64,000 nt of DNA, taken from the NCBI GenBank assembly GCA_019749945.1, contig JAIEPF010000010.1, positions 62,001 through 126,000 on the forward strand, read 5' to 3'. Positions 6,195-15,131 of this stretch are shown here, piece by piece; the stretch's first letter is position 1; every line of letters begins with the position of its first letter. Both the position numbers and the translations under genes were made by a program. The notes below the pieces were generated by a model, which was not told where the DNA came from, did not search any database, and was given only the letters and a program-made list of their open reading frames with translations. The stretch comes from Burkholderiales bacterium. GTDB taxonomy: Bacteria > Pseudomonadota > Gammaproteobacteria > Burkholderiales > SG8-41.

Positions 6195-8702
6195 ATGAAT
6201 CAAACTCCGGCCATCGACAAGGCAGTCAGCCAGATCAAGGAACTCAGCGCCGTCGCGCACCGCGAAGTCGGGGATGTGCTGCCGGCGATCCTGCCGCATG
6301 GCGAGGATGTCACGTTGCAGTGGCTGGCGGCTTGCGTTGCGTTGTGCAGTTTCGAACGCGATGCGGGGCGGGCCTTTATCCGCGGCAGCCTCGAGGCCGA
6401 GCATGTTTCCGAAGAAGTCTTGCCGTGGACCGGTCAGGCGCTGGCTTTCATGCAGTGGCGCGCGTCGTGGCGCGCGCTGGAAGGCTTCATGGCCAATGTC
6501 GCCCGCGCCTACGGCACGCTGGGCCATGCCGGCGAGGAGCGCTGGGCGGAAATCGGTTTTGGCTGGTGTGCGCGGCAGATCGAAAGCGGCGCGGCCTATT
6601 TCGCGACGCCGGTGGTGGAGCTGGCCGGCCGCCATGGCGGCATTGCCGCAATCGAGCAACTGGCGACACCCGCGGACGAGTTGTTCGAATCGCGCAAGCT
6701 GATGCTGTCGACCTACCTCGCGGGCGCGATCCGCGTGCGCAACCTGCTTGGCGCACAGGCCATTCTGCCCTGGGCCTCGCGCGGCGCCGATATCCTGCAG
6801 TCGGGTCGGGCGCGCGGCGAGGCTTATTTCCGGCTGGAGTCCGAGGAGAGTCTCTCCCTGCTGCTGGAACACCTGCCGGGTTACCGGCTGACCGACCGCA
6901 ACCGTTTGCTGGGCATGCTGCTCGACGTCTGGTTCGGCGGCGAGTTCGAGCTGAAGGAAAGCAGCTGGTCGCCGGAAAAAGGCCGGCCCTTCATCGAGAC
7001 CGACGGCAAGAGCATTTATTTTCCTGCGGTGATGGCCGACCGCGAGGAGGCCATCCTCGCCGTGCTGCACACCGCCGGCCATATGTACTACCGCAGCTTC
7101 GAGCGCACGGCGATGCAGGCCATGTTTGCCGAGGCGAAAGTCGATTTCCCGGCCCAGGGCCCCGTGTCATGGGGGCCGCTGTTCCTGCGTTTTGGCGACG
7201 ATGCGCTGCGTTTCCAGTTGATCCTGGATATTTGCGAAGACCTGCGCGTCGATTTTCGCGTGCAGCGCAATGTGCCGAATTACCTGAAGCGGCTGCGCAA
7301 TGCCGCGCACGGCCTCGGTGTGCGTCACCCGGAAACGGCGGCTTATTACGATCTGGCGCGGGAAAGCATCGAGGCCGCGCTGGCGCACTATGCCGGCGGC
7401 GCCGTGGACGAACGTTTTGCCCCGCTGTTCGCGGAAAGCGCAACCATCGCCGATGCCTGGCGCGCGGCGGCAAAAATCTACAGCGCGATGACGCTGCCCG
7501 TGGTGACCGACCTCGAAGCCTTCCACGGCGCATACCTGCCCGGGCGCAGCCCGAACGCGTCGCGCATGGCGCATCCGCAGGAAAGCGACGACCAGTCGCA
7601 GCAGACCCAGGCCGGCTCCGAGCAGAAAAGCGAACAGCAGGAAGAGGGCGGCGAGGAAACCGAGGCGCCGCAGAACGCCGAATCGGGCGACCAGCGCGAC
7701 GACGGCGAAAAAAAGGAAATGCCGAGTTATGGCGATTCCTCGGGCCAGTCGGCGCGCGCTTCCGGCCAGAGCGACAAGGAAACCCCCGGCCAGGGCAGCA
7801 GCGACAAGGGCATCCCCTATCCGGAGTGGGATTACCGCGAGTCGCGTTACAAACGCAACTGGAGCTGGGTGCAGGAAAAACGGCTCGCCGAATCGAACAT
7901 GGGTGAAACCAGGCGCCTGATGGCGCAGTATGCGAATGCGCTGAAGCGGCTGAAAAAAGCCATCCAGTCGCAGAAGCCGACGCGCACCGCGCCGCTGACG
8001 CAGCAGCTCGATGGCGATGACATGGATCTCAATGCGGTGGTGAGTTATGTCGCCGAGAAAAAAGCCGGACGTTCGCCGCGCCCCAACATTTACAAGCGCC
8101 GCGAGGTTCGCAAGCGCGAAGTCGCGGTGACGCTACTCGCCGACATGTCGACCTCGATCATGCAGCACCTGCCCGAAGGCGGCGGCCGGCTGGTCGATCG
8201 TGTACGCGCCGGCGTGCTGCTGTTCGCCGAGGGCATGGAGGAGGTCGGTGATGCCTACTCGATTGCCGGCTTCTGTTCCAAGTACCGCGACAATGTCAGT
8301 TATTACATGCTCAAGGATTTCGACGAGGAACTGACCGAGGAGGTGCGCGCGCAGATCGGCGGCATGTCGGGGCGGCTGGCGACGCGCATGGGCGCGGCGA
8401 TCCGCCATGCCACGGCGTCGTTCGAAGGTGTCGAAAGCAGGAGGCGCTTGTTATTGCTGCTGTCCGACGGCCGCCCCGAGGATTACGATGACGGCGGCGA
8501 CCGGCGCTATCTGCACGAGGACACGCGCATGGCGGTGAAGGAGGCGGTGGCCAAAGGCGTGCATCCGTTCTGCGTCACGGTCGATACCATGGCCAACCAG
8601 TACCTGCCGCAGATCTTCGGCCCCGGGCATTATCTGGTGCTGGACCATATCAACAGCCTGCCGAACAAGCTGCCGGAAATTTACCTGCGGCTGCGGCGCT
8701 GA
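6195..8702 (+). CDS. cbbO: VWA-domain protein of the CbbO/NorD family
   Basis: An 835-aa cytoplasmic protein. The N-terminal about 450 residues are helical and family-specific. Residues about 455-545 form a low-complexity acidic Gln/Glu/Ser linker (ESDDQSQQTQAGSEQKSEQQ). The C-terminal VWA domain (about 640-835) has the MIDAS-type motif DMSTSI and LLLLSDGRPEDYDD. It partners the AAA+ ATPase upstream, probably as the adaptor that binds the client enzyme. Start ATG 6195 gives MNQTPAIDKAVSQIKEL. A hairpin at 8715-8742 lies just after the stop, before a convergent gene. Confidence 0.85.
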   Translation: MNQTPAIDKAVSQIKELSAVAHREVGDVLPAILPHGEDVTLQWLAACVALCSFERDAGRAFIRGSLEAEHVSEEVLPWTGQALAFMQWRASWRALEGFMANVARAYGTLGHAGEERWAEIGFGWCARQIESGAAYFATPVVELAGRHGGIAAIEQLATPADELFESRKLMLSTYLAGAIRVRNLLGAQAILPWASRGADILQSGRARGEAYFRLESEESLSLLLEHLPGYRLTDRNRLLGMLLDVWFGGEFELKESSWSPEKGRPFIETDGKSIYFPAVMADREEAILAVLHTAGHMYYRSFERTAMQAMFAEAKVDFPAQGPVSWGPLFLRFGDDALRFQLILDICEDLRVDFRVQRNVPNYLKRLRNAAHGLGVRHPETAAYYDLARESIEAALAHYAGGAVDERFAPLFAESATIADAWRAAAKIYSAMTLPVVTDLEAFHGAYLPGRSPNASRMAHPQESDDQSQQTQAGSEQKSEQQEEGGEETEAPQNAESGDQRDDGEKKEMPSYGDSSGQSARASGQSDKETPGQGSSDKGIPYPEWDYRESRYKRNWSWVQEKRLAESNMGETRRLMAQYANALKRLKKAIQSQKPTRTAPLTQQLDGDDMDLNAVVSYVAEKKAGRSPRPNIYKRREVRKREVAVTLLADMSTSIMQHLPEGGGRLVDRVRAGVLLFAEGMEEVGDAYSIAGFCSKYRDNVSYYMLKDFDEELTEEVRAQIGGMSGRLATRMGAAIRHATASFEGVESRRRLLLLLSDGRPEDYDDGGDRRYLHEDTRMAVKEAVAKGVHPFCVTVDTMANQYLPQIFGPGHYLVLDHINSLPNKLPEIYLRLRR

Positions 8703-8714
8703 CAGGGGCAACCC

Positions 8715-8742
8715 ATGCCATCAGGATCGCTCCCGATGGCAT
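8715..8742. terminator. Hairpin between convergent genes
   Basis: ATGCCATC (8715-8722) and GATGGCAT (8735-8742) form an 8-bp stem with a 12-base loop between the cbbO-type stop and the end of the Bug receptor gene. There is no T-run, so terminator activity is only suggested by position. Confidence 0.35.
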
Positions 8743-8768
8743 CCCGACAGGGGGCGGAAATCCCCGGT

Positions 8769-9734
8769 TCAGTTGACCTTGGCCCCCGACTCCCTGACAA
8801 CCTCTGCCCATTTTTTGTGATCGGCTTTCAGCGTCGCCGCGAAAGCCTGCGGTCCGGTTTGAACCTTGGGACCCACGAGGTGTTTGGCGGTATCGGGATT
8901 CGCCAGAACGCGTTCGATTTCGGCAGCGAGTTTTTTCACGATGGCCGGCGGTGTGCCGTTCGGCGCGAGTACGCCCCACCAGGTTACGGCCTCAAAGCCC
9001 TTGTAGCCGGCCTCGGCAATGGTTTGCACATCCGGTGCGTCAGGGGCGCGCTTGAGTGATGTGACTGCGAGGACCTTGATCGTTCCCGCTTGCATGTGCG
9101 GCTTTGCGCTTTCCAGCGAGGAAATGTAGAAATCGGCGCGTCCGGCAATAAGATCCGGAATCGCCTGCGCGGCGCCTTTGTATGGAATGTGCACGAAATT
9201 CATGCCAGTGGCCTTTTTCAGAAGCTCTCCGCTGAGGTGGGCGACGGTTCCGTTGCCGGGAGATGCGAAATTCAGTCCGCTGGATTTGGTTTTTGAACTG
9301 GCGATCAACTCTTTGACAGACTTGATGGAAGAGCGCGCCGACACGCTGACAGCAAGAGGTGCTTCATAAACCAGGCTGATTGGCGTGAAGTCCCGGAAGG
9401 TGTCGTAAGGCAGTTTCGGGTAGAGGGCCGGACCGATGGCGAGGTTGCTGGTCTGTCCCATGACCAGCGTGTAGCCGTCAGGAGTGCCGGTTGCGGCCAC
9501 GCCGATGCCCAGTGTGCCGCCGGCTCCACCGCGGTTGTCCACGATGAACTGCACGCCCAGATTTTCAGACATCTTGCTGGTGATGATGCGCGCAACGATG
9601 TCGGTGCCACCTCCGGGCGGGAAAGGCACGATGAAGCGAATGGGCTTGTTCGGGTATGCGGATTGCGCAACTGCGCTCCCGCAGGCAATGCATAGCAACA
9701 AGGCAGTCAGATATATGCTGGGTTTTTGTGACAT
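8769..9734 (-). CDS. Bug/TctC-family periplasmic substrate-binding protein
   Basis: A 321-aa tripartite-tricarboxylate-transporter-type receptor with a signal peptide (cleavage near AVAQS, residue 24). Family signatures are present: YPNKPIRFIVPFPPGGGTD, NRGGAGGTLG, PDGYTLVMG, LNFASPGNGT, HIPYKGAAQAIPDL. Bug proteins bind small carboxylates in the periplasm. It is the last gene of an apparent three-gene minus-strand operon (RraA-like, D-2-hydroxyacid dehydrogenase, Bug). This suggests the ligand is a hydroxy- or oxo-acid handled by those enzymes. No TctA/TctB membrane subunits are adjacent, which is usual for orphan Bug receptors. Confidence 0.9.
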   Translation of the reverse strand: MSQKPSIYLTALLLCIACGSAVAQSAYPNKPIRFIVPFPPGGGTDIVARIITSKMSENLGVQFIVDNRGGAGGTLGIGVAATGTPDGYTLVMGQTSNLAIGPALYPKLPYDTFRDFTPISLVYEAPLAVSVSARSSIKSVKELIASSKTKSSGLNFASPGNGTVAHLSGELLKKATGMNFVHIPYKGAAQAIPDLIAGRADFYISSLESAKPHMQAGTIKVLAVTSLKRAPDAPDVQTIAEAGYKGFEAVTWWGVLAPNGTPPAIVKKLAAEIERVLANPDTAKHLVGPKVQTGPQAFAATLKADHKKWAEVVRESGAKVN

Positions 9735-9806
9735 GGTGTTCCTCCGTTATTGTAGTAATGTTGCCGTTTACGGCGGGCCGGATGGCTGGCCTGCCGGTAT
9801 TGCGCC

Positions 9807-10757
9807 TTATGTTCGTGCTGAATCCGCCGTCTGCAATTCTGCAAGAATGTTTCGTGCCGCCGCTACACCCATGTTGATGTAGGCATCCTTGGTGACGCCG
9901 CCGATGTGCGGCGTCATGATCAGGTTTGTGATGTTGCGCAGCAGGTGTTCCCGGGGCGGCGGTTCGGTTTCGAAACTGTCGAGAGCGGCGGCTCGCAGGT
10001 ATCCCGATTCGAGAGCATCCCGTACAGCGGACTCATCGACCAGGCCGCCGCGCGCGGTATTGACCAGGATGGCGCCGTGGCGCATCTGTGACAGGGTTTC
10101 CCGGTTGATCATGCGCCGGTTGTCCGCCGTCAACGGGCAATGCAAAGACACGATGTCCGCTGTCTGCAGCAGTTCCGGCAGTGTCGTCATGACGATGTCC
10201 GGTGGCGCTGCATTGACGTGGGGATCGTGTCCGAGGATGCGCATGCCCATCGCCGTGCCCATGGCGACGACGCGCCGGCCGATGGCGCCCAGCCCGATCA
10301 GTCCGAGTGTGCGTCCCCCGAGTTCGATGCTTTTGTGGGTCGCCTTGTCCCAATGCCCTGCATGCATCCGCGCGTTCAGCTGCGTGATGGACTTGGTGCA
10401 AGCAAGAATCAGCGCCCAGGTATGCTCGGCCACGGCCCCGGCATTGACGGCGGTCGCGGCTTTTACGGCCACGTTGCGGGAACGGGCCGCTTCGACATCG
10501 ATCGTATCGATACCGCTGCCATGCTTCGAGATCACGCGCAGTTGAGATGATGCAGCTATGATTCCCGGCGTGATTTTTCCGTAACGGACGATGATCGCGA
10601 CCGGCTGGTGGCGGGCGCAAAGCGTGATCAGGGTTTGTTCGTCAGGCTGCTTTCCGGCGAAGACGATTTCGAAATTGCCCAGCAAGGCGAGGGCCTCATC
10701 GGCCAGGTCCGCTGCCGTAACAACGATGGCCGGCTTCTGCCGCACCGTTGTGTGCAT
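9807..10757 (-). CDS. D-2-hydroxyacid dehydrogenase (NAD-dependent)
   Basis: A 316-aa member of the phosphoglycerate/glyoxylate/hydroxypyruvate reductase family. The Rossmann motif is LGLIGLGAIGRRV (about residues 150-162). The catalytic triad regions are visible: Arg in LVNTARGGLVDE, Glu in DSFETEPPP, His in MTPHIGGVTKDAY. Family members reversibly reduce 2-oxoacids to D-2-hydroxyacids. I take the ATG at 10755-10757, which overlaps the upstream stop by one base (TGATG). A GTG one codon earlier is also possible. Coupling to the RraA-like gene and a downstream Bug receptor points to uptake and oxidation of a hydroxyacid. Confidence 0.88.
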   Translation of the reverse strand: MHTTVRQKPAIVVTAADLADEALALLGNFEIVFAGKQPDEQTLITLCARHQPVAIIVRYGKITPGIIAASSQLRVISKHGSGIDTIDVEAARSRNVAVKAATAVNAGAVAEHTWALILACTKSITQLNARMHAGHWDKATHKSIELGGRTLGLIGLGAIGRRVVAMGTAMGMRILGHDPHVNAAPPDIVMTTLPELLQTADIVSLHCPLTADNRRMINRETLSQMRHGAILVNTARGGLVDESAVRDALESGYLRAAALDSFETEPPPREHLLRNITNLIMTPHIGGVTKDAYINMGVAAARNILAELQTADSART

Positions 10758-11446
10758 CACGCCGCCCCTTCGGATTTCACGCCGGCCGCGCGAAGCGCGT
10801 CGGCCAGCCAGTGCGGTACCAGCTTGCCCTGGCGGATCGCGGCGATGCGTGCGGTCTCATCGGCGACCTTTTTGCGGCCGAGTTCAATCATTTTGGCGAC
10901 GCGCTCGCGCTCAATAACCACCACGCCGTCGGCATCGCCGACGACCAGATCTCCGGGATTGACAGCGACGCCTGCAATCGCGATCGGCCAGTTGACGCGT
11001 CCCGGAACAAATTTGGTAGGCCCGGAGGGATTGGAACCGACCGAGAATACGGGGAAACCGTTCGCGCGCAAGGCTTCGACGTCGCGTGCCGCGGCGTCGA
11101 GGACCATGCCGGCAAGCCCGGCCTGCTGGGCCTGGGTGGTCATGATTTCGCCGATCAGGGCGCAGGTCTGGTCGCCCTTGCCATCGACAACAATGACATC
11201 ACCAGGTTGCGCGATGGCCAGTGCCGCATGAATCATCAGGTTGTCGCCGGGGCGCACCTCGACGGTGATTGCCGGCCCAGCCACTTTCATGGTCGGCGAT
11301 ACTGCGCTGATGCGCCCATGCAGGGTGCCGCGCCTGCCGTAAACATCGGCGAGTATTGCTGCGGGCAGTTCGCGGGCTGCTGCGACCAGTTCCGGTGCGG
11401 TGCGCTCGAAGTGGTTGCGAATTTCCGGATAACTGTGTTGACCCAT
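10757..11446 (-). CDS. RraA-like / 4-hydroxy-4-methyl-2-oxoglutarate aldolase family protein
   Basis: A 229-aa protein starting MGQHSYPEIRNHFERTAPEL at 11446 behind an AAGGA ribosome-binding site. The frame stays open much further upstream, but that part is antisense to the IclR gene and not protein-like. Typical elements are GRRGTLHGRISAVSPTMKVAG, the GDVIVVDGKGDQTCALIGEI region, DAAARDVEALRANGFPVFS and GDLVVGDADGVVVIERE. Family members are class II oxoacid aldolases or decarboxylases, while RraA itself inhibits RNase E. The catabolic context favours an enzyme. First gene of the three-gene operon. Confidence 0.85.
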   Translation of the reverse strand: MGQHSYPEIRNHFERTAPELVAAARELPAAILADVYGRRGTLHGRISAVSPTMKVAGPAITVEVRPGDNLMIHAALAIAQPGDVIVVDGKGDQTCALIGEIMTTQAQQAGLAGMVLDAAARDVEALRANGFPVFSVGSNPSGPTKFVPGRVNWPIAIAGVAVNPGDLVVGDADGVVVIERERVAKMIELGRKKVADETARIAAIRQGKLVPHWLADALRAAGVKSEGAA

Positions 11447-11532
11447 CTTTTTTCCTTGGGTGAGTTGGGGGGGGTGTGGCCTAGGTAAAAAGTGGGCGGA
11501 CTGTAGACCCCCCTCTTGTTGATCGCAACGGT

Positions 11533-11549
11533 GTTTCGTACAATGAAAC
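11533..11549. promoter_or_regulatory. Candidate IclR operator (inverted repeat)
   Basis: GTTTC (11533-11537) and GAAAC (11545-11549) form an inverted repeat with a 7-base centre in the 104-base gap between the divergent RraA-like operon and the iclR-type gene. IclR proteins usually bind such short palindromes in the shared intergenic region. It abuts the annotated ATG (11551). If translation instead starts at GTG 11584, the site sits in a more normal leader position. Confidence 0.4.
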
Positions 11550-11550
11550 G

Positions 11551-12288
11551 ATGGCCGTGAACAATCAAGGTAATCAGGGTGCAGTGAAAGGCGGCGGGGT
11601 TGTCGCCGTGACTCGCGCGATCGCGATTCTTGATGCGTTCCATACCAGTGAAGCCGCGCTGACCTTGGGGGAGCTGGCCCGCAGGACTGGCTTGCACAAG
11701 ACCACGGTACTGCGCATCGCGCGGACGATGGCGGCGGCACGTTATCTGGTGCAACTGGATAACGGATCATGGCGTCTGGGCCCCGGCGCCGGCTGGCTCG
11801 GGGCGCGTTATCAGACCGTATTCGGACATACGGCAAGCATCGAGCCGGTATTGCGCGAGCTGTCGCAGACCACGGGCGAGAGTGCAGCATTCTATGTGCG
11901 CGAAGGCAATTTCCGCAGTTGCGTCGTGCGAGTCGATGGGCCGCAGACCATCCGGCATCATGTGCGCATGGGGGAAATGCTCCCGGTAAATCGTGGGGCG
12001 ATCGGGCGTGTGCTGCTGGCTTTTTCGGGGGAATCCGGCGAACTTTATGACCGCATACGCCGCGTCGGTCATCACGCGACCCGCGGAGAAAGAGACCCCC
12101 AGGTGGCGAGCGTGGCATTTCCGGTGTTCGGCATGAATCACCGATTGATCGGCTGCGTTGCGGTGTCGGGGCCGTTGGACCGATTTACGCGTCAGGCTTG
12201 TGCGAAGCATGAATCTGCATTGCGCAAGGCGGCTGCCCACTTGAGCTACGAAATTGGCGGCGGCGCTTTGGCATCGGTTACAGCTTGA
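11551..12288 (+). CDS. IclR-family transcriptional regulator
   Basis: A 245-aa regulator. The winged HTH spans about residues 15-75 (AIAILDAFHTSEAALTLGEL, then RTGLHKTTVLRIARTM). The C-terminal ligand-binding domain has ESAAFYVREG, HHVRMGEMLPVNRGAIGRVLL and the closing FGMNHRLIGCVAVSGP. The ATG at 11551 has no clear ribosome-binding site and abuts a palindrome. GTG 11584 (codon 12), preceded by ATCAGGG, is an alternative start. It is divergent from the RraA/dehydrogenase/Bug operon and is probably its ligand-responsive regulator. Confidence 0.88.
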   Translation: MAVNNQGNQGAVKGGGVVAVTRAIAILDAFHTSEAALTLGELARRTGLHKTTVLRIARTMAAARYLVQLDNGSWRLGPGAGWLGARYQTVFGHTASIEPVLRELSQTTGESAAFYVREGNFRSCVVRVDGPQTIRHHVRMGEMLPVNRGAIGRVLLAFSGESGELYDRIRRVGHHATRGERDPQVASVAFPVFGMNHRLIGCVAVSGPLDRFTRQACAKHESALRKAAAHLSYEIGGGALASVTA

Positions 12289-12441
12289 GCGAAGCGGGGA
12301 TACTGTTCCGGGCGCTGACCGGAGTTCGTTGACGCGCGGTCTCTTCGGCGTAACATCGGCAGCGGAAGAAAAGTTGGACAACAACCTGATCGACGCAGGT
12401 GCGGCTACGGTATTGAAAACAACAATGAGGAGGATGCGGCG

Positions 12442-13140
12442 ATGGTGATCGGCGGTGAATTGCTCGACATGACGGTGCGGCTGGGTGCGGCGCTGGCGGC
12501 CGGCGGCCTGATCGGCATTGAGCGCAGCTACCACGGCCGCCCCGCCGGATTCCGCACCCACACGCTGGTGTGCCTGGCGTCGGCGTTGCTGATGCTGGTG
12601 ACGGTGTATGAAAGCCAGTGGTTTACCCAGGCGGGCAATTCGCGGGTGGTGGTCGATCCGACACGCATGGCGCAGGGCATCATGACCGGCATCGGTTTTC
12701 TCGGCGCCGGCGTGATCATGCGCGAGGGCCTGTCGGTGCGCGGCCTGACCACCGCGGCGTCGATCTGGGTGACGGCTGCGATCGGCATCCTGTTCGGCAT
12801 CGGCTTCTACATCCCGGCGATGATGGCGGTGGCGGCGACCTTGTTCACCCTGTCGTCGTTCCGCTGGATTGAAAGCCGGATGCCCACCGAGTTTTATGCC
12901 CAGTTCCACATCAAGTTCAGGCGCGCCAGCGTGATGACCGAGGCGGATTTGCGCGCCATCACCAGAGAAACGGGTTTTTCGATTGCCAACATGACTTTTG
13001 AGCTGACCGATGGCGGGCAGAGTTTTGAATACCGCATGGGCATCAAGACGCTGAAATCCCGCAACATGCTGGCCTTGTCGGAGCGGCTGAAGCAGGAAGC
13101 CTCGGTTGTCGAGTTCCGCATCACGCCGATCGGCGCCTGA
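12442..13140 (+). CDS. mgtC: MgtC/SapB-family membrane protein
   Basis: A 232-aa protein preceded by a strong GAGGAGGA ribosome-binding site. The N-terminal MgtC domain has about five membrane segments and the signatures AGGLIGIERSYHGRPAGFRT, GIMTGIGFLGAGVIMREG and VRGLTTAASIWVTAAIG. A soluble C-terminal domain of about 85 residues follows. MgtC proteins affect Mg2+ adaptation and modulate F1Fo ATP synthase in pathogens; the role in environmental bacteria is unclear. No Mg2+-leader structure could be identified in the 153 bases upstream. It is transcribed alone. Confidence 0.88.
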   Translation: MVIGGELLDMTVRLGAALAAGGLIGIERSYHGRPAGFRTHTLVCLASALLMLVTVYESQWFTQAGNSRVVVDPTRMAQGIMTGIGFLGAGVIMREGLSVRGLTTAASIWVTAAIGILFGIGFYIPAMMAVAATLFTLSSFRWIESRMPTEFYAQFHIKFRRASVMTEADLRAITRETGFSIANMTFELTDGGQSFEYRMGIKTLKSRNMLALSERLKQEASVVEFRITPIGA

Positions 13141-13271
13141 CCGGAAGTCTGTGATCTGAAGGCTGTGATGCGGGCAGTCCGCAATACGGCAGCGCAGGGT
13201 GCGGCCTTTCACCCTGCCGGCAATTGCGGCAGAATGTGCCGCACTGATTGTGAAGCGAGAGGAGAAAAACC

Positions 13272-13772
13272 ATGGGCCATACACTGGAACAGTTTGCCAA
13301 ACAATGCCACGATTTCATCAAGGCCGAGCCGGGTCCTGCCGGGCGCAAAAAAATCGCCGCGCTGCTGCAGGAGGTGCTGAAGGACAGGCAATTCATCGAC
13401 AAGCATGTTGATCCCAGCGTCGGCGAGCGCAAGATCATTTACGAGGATCCGGAGTTCGGTTTCTGCATCCTCGCCCACGACTACACCGATGCCAAGACCA
13501 GCGGGCCGCATGATCACGGGCATTCCTGGGCGATTTACGGCCAGGCGCGCGGCGAGACCGAGATGCGAGATTACCACCTGCTGGAGCCGGCCAGTGCCGA
13601 CAAGCCGGGCAAGGTGAAACACGTCCGCACCTACAAACTGACGCCGGGTATCGCCCACGTCTACAACGAGGGCGACCTGCACTCGCCGAAACGCGAGGGT
13701 CCGACCAGCCTGATTCGCATCGAAGGCACCAACATGGCCAAGGTGAAGCGCTTCAAGTACGAGCAGGTCTGA
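13272..13772 (+). CDS. Cupin-fold protein, cysteine-dioxygenase-like
   Basis: A 166-aa protein. The metal-binding cupin motif PHDHGHSWAIYGQARGETEM gives His80, His82 and Glu near 95. A second motif, TPGIAHVYNEGDLHSP, supplies a further His. Cupins with this arrangement often bind Fe2+ and act as thiol or small-molecule dioxygenases. The N-terminal helical part (LEQFAKQCHDFIKAEPG) is characteristic of this uncharacterised subfamily. No Cys-Tyr crosslink pair can be assigned. Start is preceded by GAGAGGAG. A strong bidirectional terminator follows directly. Confidence 0.72.
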   Translation: MGHTLEQFAKQCHDFIKAEPGPAGRKKIAALLQEVLKDRQFIDKHVDPSVGERKIIYEDPEFGFCILAHDYTDAKTSGPHDHGHSWAIYGQARGETEMRDYHLLEPASADKPGKVKHVRTYKLTPGIAHVYNEGDLHSPKREGPTSLIRIEGTNMAKVKRFKYEQV

Positions 13773-13785
13773 ACGGCTGTGCCGT

Positions 13786-13812
13786 AAAAAAACCGCCTGC
13801 GGGCGGTTTTTT
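13786..13812. terminator. Bidirectional rho-independent terminator
   Basis: A7 followed by CCGCC-TGC-GGGCGG and T6 forms a stem of about 11 bp with U-tracts on both strands. It lies between the convergent cupin (+) and lplT (-) genes and probably ends both transcripts. Confidence 0.85.
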
Positions 13813-13835
13813 GTTTTATGGCCTGTTGGCAGGCC

Positions 13836-15131
13836 CTAGTGCCGGGCGTCGGTGGGAATGGCCGGCAGCCGGCCCTGGGCGAGGTTGTACAGGTGGCGTT
13901 TGCGCACCAGCACCATCGACAGCGAAACAAACAGGCCGAACAGCGCGATCACCCAGTAGATCGACAAATTCAGCCAGATCAGCAGCGCATAAAGGCTCAG
14001 CATCGCCAGTATCGACAGGTTTTCATTGAAATTCTGCACGGCGATGGAGTGCCCGGCGCTCATCAGGATGTGGCCGCGGTGCTGCAGCAGCGCATTCATC
14101 GGCACCACAAAAAATCCGGCAAGGCCGCCGATCAGCATCAGCAGCGGTATTGCGACAGACAGGGACGTGACGAAATTCATCGCGATGACGATGATGCCCA
14201 TGGCGATGCCGACCGGCACCACGTTGACCGCCTTGTGCAAAGGCACGACCTTGGCGGCGATGATGGCGCCGACAGCGATGCCCACCGCGCAGACGCCCTG
14301 CAGCAGGGTGGACTGCGACAGCGTATAACCGAGCGCCACCTCGGCCCATTTCAGTACGATGAATTGCAGCGTGGCGCCGGCGCCCCAGAACAGCGTCGTG
14401 GTGGCGAGGGAGATCTGACCCAGCTTGTCGGTCCACAGCAGTTTTACGCAATGCGCGAATTCGCGCACCAGGTACAGCGGATTTTTGCTCGGCGGCCGGT
14501 GATCGACGCCGGTGTCGGGGATATAGAGGTTGAATACGGCGGCGATGCCGTAGAACAGCATGATGATGGCGATCGCGGCTTCGGCCGGGGTGTCGACACC
14601 GGTGTCGATATGCGGCAGATCGATCGCGAGCAGCTTGCCCGACACGGTTGAACTGATCAGCACGCCGCCGAGCAGCGTGCCGACAATGATCGAACTCACG
14701 GTCAGGCCCTCGATCCAGCCGTTGGCGACGACCAGCCGGTGGTGCGGCAGGTATTCGGTCAGGATGCCGTATTTGGCCGGCGAGTATGCGGCGGCGCCAA
14801 GGCCGACCACGGCATAGGCCAGCAGTATGGTCATGTATTCGGAGGCGCCGGGGATGTTCCACAGGTCATGGAAAAACAGCAGCATGCAGCCGGCGATCTT
14901 GACCGTGTTGGTGATGAACATGACGCGGCCCTTGGGCATCGAGTCGGCGAAGGCGCCGACAAAGGCGGCAAAAACGACATAGGAAATCGTGAAGAAAAAT
15001 TTCAGCAGCGGCGTCATCCACTCCGGTGAATGCAGTTGCATCAGCAGTGCGATCGCGGCGACCAGCAGCGCATTGTCGGCGAGCGACGAAAAAAACTGCG
15101 CCGCCATGATGATGTAGAAGCCTAGGGGCAT
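13836..15131 (-). CDS. lplT: Lysophospholipid transporter LplT (MFS)
   Basis: A 431-aa major-facilitator protein. I use the ATG at 15131 (MPLGFYIIMAAQFFSSLADN). The 37 extra residues in the longer frame are Pro/Gln-rich and not conserved in style. About 12 hydrophobic segments are visible. Signatures include FSSLADNALLVAAIALL, the TM2-3 loop GAFADSMPKGRVMF and SPAKYGILTEYLPHHRLV. LplT flips lysophospholipids into the inner leaflet for reacylation by Aas. Here the aas acyltransferase is not adjacent. Converges on the cupin gene and diverges from a LysR gene. Confidence 0.88.
   Translation of the reverse strand: MPLGFYIIMAAQFFSSLADNALLVAAIALLMQLHSPEWMTPLLKFFFTISYVVFAAFVGAFADSMPKGRVMFITNTVKIAGCMLLFFHDLWNIPGASEYMTILLAYAVVGLGAAAYSPAKYGILTEYLPHHRLVVANGWIEGLTVSSIIVGTLLGGVLISSTVSGKLLAIDLPHIDTGVDTPAEAAIAIIMLFYGIAAVFNLYIPDTGVDHRPPSKNPLYLVREFAHCVKLLWTDKLGQISLATTTLFWGAGATLQFIVLKWAEVALGYTLSQSTLLQGVCAVGIAVGAIIAAKVVPLHKAVNVVPVGIAMGIIVIAMNFVTSLSVAIPLLMLIGGLAGFFVVPMNALLQHRGHILMSAGHSIAVQNFNENLSILAMLSLYALLIWLNLSIYWVIALFGLFVSLSMVLVRKRHLYNLAQGRLPAIPTDARH

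Noticed and set aside
5148-8702. Evidence for a Calvin cycle locus
   Set aside because: CbbQ/CbbO-type proteins also serve other enzymes; no RuBisCO or phosphoribulokinase is in the window.
11447-12118. Long N-terminal extension of the RraA-like gene
   Set aside because: It is antisense to the IclR gene, Arg/Pro-rich, and the family start with a good ribosome-binding site is at 11446.
12289-12441. Mg2+-sensing leader or leader peptide before mgtC
   Set aside because: A 64-codon frame is present but has shadow composition, and no known Mg2+ riboswitch consensus was seen.
11767-13284. 505-aa minus-strand frame
   Set aside because: It is antisense to the IclR and MgtC genes, His/Arg/Gln-rich, and a typical GC-rich shadow.
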